Shown here: in pieces, positions 11,140 to 21,633 of the stretch
Layout of the letters: each line of letters opens with the position of its first letter
How positions within the stretch are numbered: position 1 is the first letter of the stretch
NCBI RefSeq assembly: GCF_000787575.1
Contig: NW_012236510.1
Location: 248,001-312,000 of the forward strand
Reading direction: 5' to 3'
DNA length: 64,000 bases
DNA from: Acytostelium subglobosum LB1
Lineage: Eukaryota > Evosea > Eumycetozoa > Acytosteliales > Acytosteliaceae
Translations under genes and position numbers: made by a program
Notes under the pieces: model-generated
Database searches by the model: none
What the model saw: the letters and a program-made list of their open reading frames with translations, nothing else
Told to the model about the DNA's origin: nothing

Positions 11140-12496
11140 ATGACAAGTTGTCAACTTCCTAACCATTTGGAGTCGTGTATAGTATTGACAGCATGGAGAG
11201 GTGAAGAGGGCACGAAGCGGGGTGCCCTCGCTAGACGATGGCGTCGCTCAATGAGCCTCGTATGCAGACGATGGCACACATACATTGTGCAGCTGAACGA
11301 TGCAATCTATCTCGGACCAATGGACACACTCGTTCAGATAGAGCAGCACGCCTCGTCCAACAGATACTCGCTCTTCCGATTCCCATGGGAATTCAATGCG
11401 CTGTACATGCCGCTATTCCATAAACCATCGCTCAAGAAGAACAGCCCGTCGCTAAGCGAGCTTCAGCTCGTGCAGTTGGGAATCCACACATTCAAAGGCC
11501 CGCTGGACTTCCTCTCGCTGCTCAGTGCAGCAGAGCGAGTCATACATCCACACACGCTCGCCCTCGGCGTGGTCATTGACCAGGCTGGCAAGTGGCAAGA
11601 GCACCACGAGCGTGTCCGGACACGCGACCACCCGACACCTGACGCTCATAATAGAGTCGGATGACCACAAGTTACCGATGGTGGACTCGCTCTTGGACGC
11701 CGGGTGCTTCAGCCAACTCACCAAGCTTACGCTCTACGACCGCTTTGCCACTGTCGACGAGGTGTCCAACTTCTACTGTGGACTGGTAGCTGAGGGCGAC
11801 AGGCTGTTCAGGTGCCTGGAGTCTCTGTCGCATCTGAGGTCACTCTGCTTCCGACTCACGCTTGGAGTTGACCTCCAGGACCAAGAGGAATACATCGACT
11901 TTTATCGGTGCCTGCATCAATTCCTCGTGTCAAATCGAACACTGCGAACATTCAAGTTCCCCGAGCACAGTCTGAACGATCAGACACTCGACTACCTGCT
12001 GCAGTCACCAACATGTACCATCGACAGTCTGTGCATCGACTTGTATGATCACATGCCCGTTCTGTTGAGACCTCTGGAAAAGCTCAACATCAGCCTCTCG
12101 GGCGAGGGCCCTCTGGACACATTCCTCAGATCACTTTGCAACGTCAGACACATCAGGCTGCAGCAAATTCCCAACAAGCTCTTGATTCCTCTCATTAGCT
12201 GCGCCAATCAAGCGACATCGATATCGATCAACTTTGGACACTTTGTCGATTGCGAATGGAAGGACCTCACGGCACTCTACGTTGAGCAGTTGAACCTCAA
12301 CAGGACGGTCAGCTACCTGTACAACATCCAATTCGACGACGACGAAGATATGGACATCAGTCAGAGTCCATCCTTTGCCATTGTGGACCAATGTATCCAG
12401 AGTCACCCATCCATCCAGAACAAGTCAACCTGGTATTGGACAGAAAATATATGTCGGCCATACGCGTGTATATTGTATTTATTGTATCCTCATTGA
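11140..12496 (+). CDS. F-box-like protein with a frame break
   Basis: The N-terminus has LPNHLESCIV and, about 30 residues on, MSLVCRRWHTYI, which resembles the F-box of dictyostelid F-box/LRR-like families. The rest is leucine-patterned (for example LTKLTLYDRF, LSHLRSLCFRL, RPLEKLNIS), as in irregular LRR solenoids, giving about 440-450 residues in all. The reading frame changes between about 11590 and 11650. Frame 1 runs into a stop at 11664, and the other frame continues with RHLTLIIESDD. A 43-base GT-AG intron (11612-11654) would restore frame but is shorter and GC-richer than other introns here, so a one-base sequencing error or a decaying gene is equally likely. The start at 11140 is the first in-frame ATG before the F-box. 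The C-terminus overlaps the end of the convergent gene by 18 bases and may be mis-modelled. Confidence 0.6.
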
Positions 12497-13866
12497 TACC
12501 TTTGAGGATCGAGCGGATGTTGTCGCGTTGGAATAGTCTGCCATGCTAACGGCCAACAACTGCGCAGCACTGGGATAGCCGGCCACAACGTTGATTGGCG
12601 CGTTGGCGCCCACGTTGATAGGGATGATGGCTGTGAGCTTGCCGTCAGAGAGCCAGGTGAATCGGGTGACGGAATCGGGTTTGTAACGTGATGGAGAGTC
12701 ATGGCTGATCAATCAGTGTCGCATCCAATGTGTCAGTCGCTCATCCATTGAGCCTCGTCCATGTATTATCTGTACATCGCAATGTGACCATTCATGGATC
12801 ACTCTCTCTCTCTCACCCACTCTAACTCACAGACTGATCAGTGTCAAGTCTGATAGTTCAATGAGCTGGTAATATGAGATGAGGTAGAGTACGAGTGTGC
12901 TGACATGAAAGACGAATCGATCACAGAGTAGTCTAATGAATGGGATGTTGTCAAAGGCAACGTCTACAACGGCAAAGAGGAGACACCGCAGTCCAAACTG
13001 TTGGAGGAACATCTTGAGTGTGTAATCGATGCTGTCGTGGAAGGTGAATGACACCAGATGCAGGAGCACATAGAACTGCAGGTGGAATGTCATGATCTTG
13101 GTCAGTAGGCGGCGCGCCAGCAGCCAGCCCACTATCACCGTGGCAGTCCACCATATCAGCAGGTTGAGGTATACCAGTGGCAGGACCGATCGGTAGACCG
13201 CCACCTCTTTGCTGAGTGGATGGAAGAAGCATCGCTGAGGATGTCTATACTGTGTGCCAGTCGTGGCATACGGTAGACTATGCATCTCATATGCTTGCTG
13301 GTTGATTGATTCATCGATTGATACATTGGTAACAATTGGGAATGACAACGTCGTCGTCGTCGTCGTCTTTGTTTCTCCATCATTGGCTTCTGTTGTCTGT
13401 ACATCTGTTGTTGATACAATAACTATATTTGGGTATATCTCTCCCAACTCTTTCTTTGTATCCTTATTCGTATTAACTAGTACCTTTTAAATGATTGATT
13501 GAATGAGTATGATTGAGTGAATGAATGAATGATGGGATCATAACATACTTCTACAAGTCCTTTGAATCTATAAGATGATTCATCAGTTTGTAACCATTCT
13601 GATTGATGATAGCGTTGGAAGAAGCATGTTCCAGATATATAATGTTGATAAACGTCTATATCCTTTTGTATATCAGACATCAATGCTATAACTATCAGAT
13701 ATATAGCAGCCCATATTATAAACATTGTAATAGTATGTTTCTTTGCATTATCATTATGTTGTAGTTGTTGAGGTTGATCATCCACTCCTTGTCCATGTCC
13801 ATTATTTAGTTCATTCTGTTGCAAATACATTTGTCTCAATAACTCTTCTTGTTGTTCATTCTCCAT
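12479..13866 (-). CDS. Multi-pass membrane protein, unrecognised
   Basis: Exons 13866-13549, 13483-12831 and 12704-12479 give 398 residues with consistent phases 0 and 2. A hydrophilic Gln/Asn-rich N-terminus (about 1-42) precedes a first membrane helix (ITMFIIWAAIYLIVIALM). A loop of about 130 residues has several Cys and aromatic residues. Then come at least four more hydrophobic segments (about 180-320), including LNLLIWWTATVIVGWLLA and LVLYLISYYQLIEL. The C-terminal exon is polar with a small-residue stretch (NVGANAPINVV). No transporter or receptor signature was recognised. The first two introns are TGATTGA-type and CTCT-rich. Confidence 0.75.
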
Positions 13867-14074
13867 TATTATTATGTTGTATGTTGTATATCTCTATCTG
13901 TATATATGTACTTGTTTGAATGAATGAACGAAGAATGAAAGAGTGTGTCAACTTCATCTTCATCTTCAACTTCGTGTACTCCCTTTAGTGGGGTCGACGA
14001 ATGAACTTGAACTTGAACATCCTAGAAACATGAGTCCAAGTTTATTAATAATGTTACATTATAGTTATATATGT

Positions 14075-15305
14075 TTAGGCATAGTTGGTCAATAGATGGT
14101 CAATCATTCTTTTGACAGTGGCCATTTGTACACCGAGTTGTGATGCATAGTCTGTACCAGTGAATCCCCACCAATCGAAACAACCTCTTGGATTGAGTGG
14201 ATTGGCTTGTGCCTGAGGATACAATATTATCATATTATTACTATCTGCCAACTCATTATATCCTGTGTTCATATAGAATGTATCATTTATCAATGGTATA
14301 GTCTGTAGACATCCATGGAATGCAACATGTACTGAGCATGCTATTGTGTTGTGTTATGTGGCGTCATGTTAATATATGGAATCCATCCACGAAGTATGAT
14401 TGATCAATCAACTAACTTACATCCATCATTGTTCTGACATTGTGGTGGAACATAGGCGAATGCATAGTCCCATAGACTAGCCTCAAGTGCGGTACCATAT
14501 GGTATGAATGATGCTTGATCAAGTTGAACAATCTAGTTTGAATGATGATTGAGTGAGTGAGTATGATTGAGTGAATGATCAGCTTTGTTCACCTATTCTG
14601 ACTGACTCACATTTGAAGCGGATGAGTTGACTGGTGATGGTGGATTGACACCTTGGGGGATGATCGAGTTGAGAAGTGCATAGGCAGTGTTGAAGCCACA
14701 GTTGTTGATGTAGGCTGGACCGAGGTAATCACAATGATTGCCAAAGTTGTCCGTGACGAATGAGTGCTCAGATGGTATATCAAACGTGGTGTTGATACGA
14801 CTGTTATCAGTGATGTAATGTTGATAGTACTCCACCAACTTCTTTACAACTCCCGGTACGACCACCGTATCCTTTGTACCAGAGTATATCCAAACTCTAG
14901 AGTTTGCCATATTCGAAGTTGGATCAATCGTAAACGTCGATGCTGCAAAGTCTGTCGCATCAATCAACTCTGAAACACTTATTCTCTCTGGATGTGCCAT
15001 GCAAGCACCTTGTGCAATCTCTACATTATTGTTGGCACCTAAAGGGTTATGATTGAGTGAGTGTTTGAATGATTGATTGATTGATTGAATGAAAGAGGCT
15101 TACAGTAATATGGTCCACCTGCTATTATACCAGCACCGGATACTATTGATGAGAAGGCTACATGGAATTGTACGGCCATGTATCCACCACTACTGATCCC
15201 ACTGATTGTCACTTGTCCTGACTCAACATGTTTGATTGATGATACAACAACAAGAACTAATGATAATAATAATACAATGATATAGTGATGAAGTGATCTA
15301 GACAT
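14075..15305 (-). CDS. Secreted PHB-depolymerase-like esterase
   Basis: Four exons (15305-15104, 15038-14611, 14532-14421, 14340-14075) give 335 residues. A signal peptide (about 1-29, [15 protein letters not shown]) is followed by the nucleophile elbow GISSGGYM (Ser about 38). Next are the acidic region SGTKDTVV, a His-containing block DIPSEHSFV, and the family's C-terminal blocks [29 protein letters not shown] and [16 protein letters not shown]. This is an alpha/beta hydrolase of the polyhydroxybutyrate depolymerase/esterase type. A bacterivorous amoeba could use it to digest bacterial storage polyester in the phagosome (inference). A cluster of CACGTG-like sites lies upstream. Confidence 0.88.
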
Positions 15306-15764
15306 GTCTAGATATGTAAAGATAAATGTAAAGATAAAGATAAAGATGTGTCGATGTCTAGACAAATGCAATTCAGTTGCACGCAAATGGAAGAGGAAAT
15401 GGAATTGGAAAGATATCTTTGAAAGCTTTGCTTGTGATCTAATCAGGTGACCAATTGGAAATTTATATGGGAAGAGGTCACGTGATAAGATTGTGATCAT
15501 GTGACTGATCACATGATGGTAATAATTCATCGCATGATCAGTTGGATGATGGAAAGAGTAGAGTAGGAAGTTGAGTTGGAAGTGGAAACAAGGGGTATGA
15601 AGTGAAGACCTCGCGTCGTCAGTCCCGCGTTGCATACCCCACTTGTCTGTTGTCCAACCACTCGCGTTGATGACAAACACACATTCCTGGTCAGCCAGAG
15701 AGGAAGTTGAGTTAAGATGAAATGTGGGTTTATTATTATCTGATCAGATCCAGAGGGATATCGC
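15306..15764. promoter_or_regulatory. Upstream region with CACGTG element and perfect 9-bp inverted repeat
   Basis: About 150-215 bases upstream of the esterase ATG lie GGTCACGTGAT (about 15478-15488) and a perfect inverted repeat ATCATGTGA (15496-15504)/TCACATGAT (15509-15517) with a 4-base loop. Both contain E-box-type CACGTG/CATGTG cores. The part next to 15700-15764 is the 3' flank of rps4. No coding frame is supported. Confidence 0.45.
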
Positions 15765-16838
15765 TTAGGCAACGACCTCGACCTTCTCTCCACGCTTCTT
15801 GAGGGCGGCGGTACGATCGTCCATACGGGACTTTCTGACACCCTTGCTGCTGAGGAGCGACACAAAGGTGGTGGAGCCCTTGCCAATGACAAAGACGTTT
15901 CCGAGACGGGTGGCGAACGAGTGGCCAACAGAGTCGGTGACGTGGACGATATCGAAGGAACCTGGATGACGCTCACGGTTGGTGATGACACCAACACGAC
16001 CCAAGTTGTGACCTCCGGTGACCATGCACAGGTTATTCAACTCGAATGGGATGAAGGCGGTGATCTTCTGGGTGTCCAAGTCGATCTTGACGGTGTCGTG
16101 GATCTTGATGGCGGGGTCTGGGTAACGGAAGGTCTGGCCATTGTCGGTGTGGACGTATGGGATGCCCTGGAGACCGGTCTCAACCTTGGTGACACGGGTG
16201 AGGATGAACTTGGCCTCGTTTGGCTGGATGCGCTGCAACTGGAAGCGACCCTTGGTGTCAAAGAGCAGACGGAAGTGCTCCTTGGTCTTCTCGATGGTGA
16301 TGACGTCCATGAAACCGACTGGGAAACGTGGGTCGGTTCTGACGACGCCGTTAACCTGGATGTGTCTCTGCATCAAGATCTTGGTGACCTCTGTGCCAGT
16401 CAGAGCGTACTTTAATCTGTTTCTGAGGATGATGATGAGTGGGAGACACTCTCTCAACTTGCGTGGACCAGCGCTTGGTCTTGGGGCCCACTTGCCAGAC
16501 AATTTGTCCAACATCCAGTGAGATGGAGCTGCTAGTCTCTTCAAATGCTTCTTTGGTCCACGTGCCTAATATTATATTATATTATGTTATATACTTTTGT
16601 TAGGACTACTATTGCTATCTTTCCATACTTCATCCTATCTTCGCATCCTCATCCGATGTATCCGTCTCGTATCTGTATCGCGTATCGCATCCTCTTTGTA
16701 TCTTTGCTTGAATGAGCATCATCATCATAGTTCGTTCTTTCGCATGTATCGTCAATCCGTTGTCTTGTGTTGATGATAGATATCGATGATTCGAAGGGAT
16801 GAGGATAGGATGTTGATGTATCACATTCCACATACCAT
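15765..16838 (-). CDS. rps4: 40S ribosomal protein S4 (eS4)
   Basis: The first coding exon is only the ATG (16838-16836), directly followed by donor GTATGT. Exon 2 (16565-15765) encodes the rest, for 267 residues, the normal length. The start reads [12 protein letters not shown] as in all eS4 proteins. The S4 RNA-binding motif, the central KOW-like domain ([17 protein letters not shown]) and the C-terminal [10 protein letters not shown] are all present. It is part of the small ribosomal subunit body near the mRNA entry region. The 270-base intron 16566-16835 is unusually complex in sequence compared with other introns here. The promoter is shared with the divergent kinase gene, 274 bases away. 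Confidence 0.97.
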
Positions 16839-17112
16839 CTTTTTATGAGAGTACAGAGAAGGAAAGGAAAGAGTGAATCCTCAACACATCCTTTTCATCC
16901 ATCCTGCTGCACCTCTCGTCCATCCTCAGCTGGACTCCAAACATCTTTATTTTTTCAAAATTAATTCAAAAATAATGTTTGAGTCAATCAATCTCTCAGA
17001 ATAACGTTACCCCTTTCAATCATTCATTCAAACAATGTTCAACTTCATCAACACCATCTCATTGTCATAGTTACAGTCATATATAATACTTGTAGTTATT
17101 GTTGTAATAGTA
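16839..17112. promoter_or_regulatory. Divergent promoter between rps4 and the RNase L-like gene
   Basis: The 274-base head-to-head spacer has a pyrimidine-rich part next to rps4 (TCCTTTTCATCCATCC), a central AT-rich block (TTTTTTCAAAATTAATTC, about 16945-16980) and CAATCA runs next to the plus-strand gene. Both start sites must lie inside it. Confidence 0.5.
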
Positions 17113-20100
17113 ATGGTAGTTGTGGTAGAGATTGATCAGCATAATGTTGCTGCTGGATCATCAACAACTACATCATCATCCACAACAACATCAAATTCAA
17201 GATCACCAACATCACCAACAACATCGACATTGACACCAACAACAACAATACAACATACAACAACATATCCATATGTTAATGATGGACATTCATCATCACT
17301 TTATGGCGAGTTACATGATCATCATTTGAAGAATCATGATGAGCGACTGGCAATGATGTTGGAGAATTTGGATTCATTGATGTCTACATTGTCTTATGAT
17401 ACGGAGCATAGGAGTGCTTCATTACCAAGTGCAAGCTATGACAAGATCATTGGTGATAGACATGGTGGCAATGTTCAATCATTCATTCAATACATGGACA
17501 GTGAGATCAGATCGATGAAGTTCTTCAAAGAATGGGCACCACCTGGTTTTGGCTACTCAAGTCTAAGCATCTCCATGAACAATAACAACAACAACAACAA
17601 CAAAAGCAACAACAAGTATGAATACATGATCGAGACATTCCTAAAATACACACCAAAGGAGGATCACAAGTACCTTCCACTCTTTGAACTATGCTATGGA
17701 GCATGCATCCTCCACACGCCCTTTGTTCAAAACGTCAACAAACAACAAATAATGTAAGTCTGATGAAACGGAGGAAGATGACAAAGATGTATTAATCAAA
17801 TATACTTAGTGACCCAGAGTCATGGTCGTTGATGTCCAAGCATTTGGCAAGAGTACCAGCGGATACTTTGGTACGGCTGTTGGTACAACATGTGGAAAAG
17901 GAGCCACCGGTGGGCCGCAAGATCATGCTGTCACTCTGGCTGCTACTCTTCCCATTTGATATGTCAATGGAGTTCTTTGAGATACTCATTCGTTGGTTGG
18001 CGACACTCGAGTCATCACAATATTTGATGCATGAAGTATTGTATTACGCCTCAATGGCTGGACATTATGACGCACTGGTTCATCAAACATTCTCTACCTT
18101 TATTGGAGCGGAAATCTCTAATTGTCCACTGGCTGCCCTGGCGGTGGACGACCTTTGTCTGTTCAGACAGCTGTATCATGGCGAAGTGAATGCAACGTAT
18201 CCAACCATCTTGGATCTGGCGATTGAGATGCGTGCGGTGCCCACGCTGCGCTATATCTTGAGCCACTACCCCAACTACTTGATCTCCAATCCCAAGGCCG
18301 ACCCCGCATACTCTTGCGTGCGCAGTCGCGACGTCACAATTGGACACTTCCTCTTGGCCAATCTTCCATCAATGCCACCCATCAACGCGGATCACGCAGC
18401 ACACATTCAGAATATTGAGCCCAGCCTTGTCGTGGACAACACCGAGGTGATTGAGCTCATGCTGGAGGAGGGTCTCTACACGCACGAGCCATCAAAGAAT
18501 GTCAGGTTGTTGCAGGAGGCCATCTCATCATTCTCTGTCGACACGTTCATGTTGATGCAGCGCCACACATGCTATCACGTCGAGCTATTACCATTGCTGG
18601 CGGTGAAGCTCCATAATGGATTGGTCCTCCAGTCGCTGTTTGCCTCGCGTCAAAAGACCAAGCCACTGGAGGTGCTCAAACATCTTGTGCTGATGAACAT
18701 CGTCCACATCAGGAGCTTGGCCATGCGTCTAAACTTGGGCAACGTGGGCACAGTGGAGATGCTCGACTACCTGCTGCGCTCATTCAGTCACTCTGATCAC
18801 TACGCAGACATTGTCACATCTCAGGAGTATCAACGATCAACTTTTGAATGCTTCAAGGGCAGGGCGATGACGCTTCTGGAGCTGTTCATGCTGGAGGACA
18901 ACGAGGAGTTTGTCGAGTACCTACTGTACAAAGACCTGGACCTGATGGTCACGACCAAAACCAAGTTCTATATGAAGTGTCTAAGGAATGACCAGATCAC
19001 CAAGTATCACCGCCTGTTCAGGAGCAAACAGGAGGACCTCAGGACGAGTTCAGTACTCTTGAACGATCTTTGCCGGGATACACTCAACGAAATGCATGGA
19101 AAACAACGCGATCACACAACTCTGTTTATGCTTGGACTCCACGAGCTTTTGGCAAAGGTGATGGAGGAGGACCTATTGAAGGGCCAGAAATCTGGCTCAA
19201 ACAAGAAGGGAAAGAAGAACAAGAAGAACAAGAAGAACAACAAGAACAAGAGTGGCTCTAAGAACACCGGCACCACCTCCACCTTGACCTCATCCACAAA
19301 GACATCCGCTGCCGCCGATGACCAAGTTGGCGATGAAGGCGAAGATGTGGAGGAGGTGTTGGAAGAAGAGGAAGAGGAGGAGGACGAGGATGAGATGTTG
19401 TTCTTGCCTCAAGGCCTTGCGTCAAAGGTCAAGAGCATCTCTGCACAGCCAACACCTCAGATCATTAAGCAACCCAAGATCAAGCCATTCCCAAAGGAGG
19501 AGAGGAGGAATAAGGAGTGTCCTATCACGGTCGTCGCTGCCCAACCTAAGCTCTCAATCAAACCCGATCCAGTACCGGTTCATGTTCAAAGGAGGCAGTT
19601 GCGACAAAATGGTACACAACCATCATCACTATCGTCCAAACCAACCATGTCAACTGTCATCTTACCCCAGCAGCCAACATCTCGACCAACATCTCGATCA
19701 ATATCTCAGCCAACAATATCTCAGCCACCAACATCTCAGCCACCAACATCTCAGCCAAAGAGGGTACCTTCAACAACAACATCATCATTGCAGACTGTAC
19801 AGCCCGCGCCACAGTCTACGACAAGACCTTCGACACAATCCACGCCAATAGCACTACCTGCAGGACGACCTGTATCACAACAACATCCATCACCGCTCCC
19901 GGCTCAGCCTACAACACCAACACCACCACCAACATCAACACAGAATATATCTCGACCTACAGTTGCATCACCTGTTGCCCAGCCTCCAGCTGTGCAACCA
20001 GCCCGATCTGTGCGCCCTCCACAACGCCCAAGGGAAGGTACAACGACCGAGCGATCGCGTCAAGCATCCGCACCAAGGCGCACAACCACGACATCAACTA

Positions 20101-21464
20101 CAACAACCACAACATCACCAACGAAGACGCCACATCAACAACCAGCCAAACTGAACTGTCCAACTCTAAAGAGCCCACCTCAAGACAACAACAATGGCAA
20201 CAACAACAGTAGAGCATCAACATCATCTCCTCAAGCGTCCAAGGATATTAACCGATGGTCAGACATGGACTGCAGAGTGGGCAAGCTGAGGTTCAGCAGG
20301 AAGGAGTCACACATTATTGGCAGAGGAAGCAATGGCACGCTGGTGTTCAGAGGAGTCTGGAGCGATGAGGTCCCAGTGGCTGTGAAGCAGATGCACAAGG
20401 CGTTCAACAACATGGTCGTGATCTCCAAAGAGATACAGGTGCTGATGCAACTGACAAAGACCGACTGTCCAAACATCGTGCGCTACATTGATCGCGAGGA
20501 GGACGACATCTTTGTCTACTTGGGCATCACACTCTGCGACCTCTCCCTGCAGGAGTTGATTGAAGACTCGCGAAATGCACCAAAGCTCTCAATGCTGGAC
20601 TCGGGACGACTGATTCGCGACATGGCAGACGGCGTCTTCTTCCTCCACACGAACAACATCGTCCACAACGACCTCAACCCGCGCAACATCCTTTTCAAAG
20701 ACAATCGACTGCTCATCTCTGATATGGGTCTGAGCAAGATGCTTGTCGATACCTCATTCACATTCACTCATGGCCCCACTGGACATGGAGGATATCATCC
20801 GGCAGAGGTACTCAAAGAGCAGAGGAAGACCAACTCTGTGGACATCTTCTCTCTTGGCTGCCTGCTCTTTTATGTGCTCACATCTGGCGGACACCCATTT
20901 GGCGGCTCGCCAATGGATCGCGCCTACAAGATATTCAACAAACATCAGCCAGACCTTAGCTTGCTCCAGGGCAACCACGCTGCGGTGGACCTGATCAATC
21001 AGATGGTGTCCCACGATCCAGAGGTACGCCCCACCATTCGCCAGGTACTCAGGCATCCACTCTTCTGGCTGAGCGATCAGAGGCGCAAGTTCATGGAGGC
21101 AGTCCACCATGCATCAAAGAAGAAGCCTCACACTTACCTCAATCATTTTGTACTCGCCGATGGAAGCAAACAGGCGTTCCTTGTCGAGGGATGGGACAGA
21201 AGCATCGACCCGGTCCTGCTCAGCAAGCTCAAAGTGAAGGTAACATTGCCATACAGGTACGAATCAGTCAAAGACCTTGTTCGATGCATTCGCAATTCAA
21301 TCGTCCATCACCAAGACATCTTGTTGGATACCAAGCGTCCGCTTTTTGAATCGCAACAGGCAGCATGGTCCTACTTTGATTCCAAGTTCCCCACGCTACT
21401 CATATACCTTTATCGCCAACTAAGCATCAATCCCGACCCAACCTACCTTGCAGACTTCTATTAA
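17113..21464 (+). CDS. RNase L/IRE1-like protein: solenoid + pseudokinase-like domain + KEN endoribonuclease
   Basis: Exons 17113-17753 and 17810-21464 give 1431 residues. The N-terminus is Thr/Ser/Asn-rich. Residues about 230-640 form an ankyrin-like helical array (repeated short helices such as VDDLCLFRQLYHGEVN, MRAVPTLRYILSHYP). Then come a Lys-rich patch, an acidic run, and a long Pro/Gln/Ser/Thr linker (about 750-1010). The kinase domain (about 1040-1290) has GRGSNGT and VAVK but reads HNDLNPRN at the catalytic loop (about 1166) and SDMG in place of DFG. The C-terminal KEN nuclease domain (about 1290-1431) has YRYESVKDLVRCIRNS followed by HH, keeping the Arg, Asn and His used by IRE1/RNase L. 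No transmembrane segment is seen, so it is cytosolic like RNase L, not an ER sensor. The poly(A) signal is at 21474. Confidence 0.9.
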
Positions 21465-21633
21465 CTTGTAATTAATAAATGGATGTGTACACAATTAACT
21501 TCTAGAAAGGTACTAGTAGATAGTAGCTCCCGGGTGAGGGGGCTGGCGAACGCTTTTATATTGGCAATATGATCGGTCAATCAATCAGTGTCAGTGGTAT
21601 GGACACTTGGGTGCTGTTGGGTGGGTATATGGC

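Noticed and set aside
16566-16835. C/D-box snoRNA inside the rps4 intron
   Set aside because: An ATGATGA C-box-like string is present on the sense strand, but no CUGA D-box follows at the right distance and no closing stem was found.
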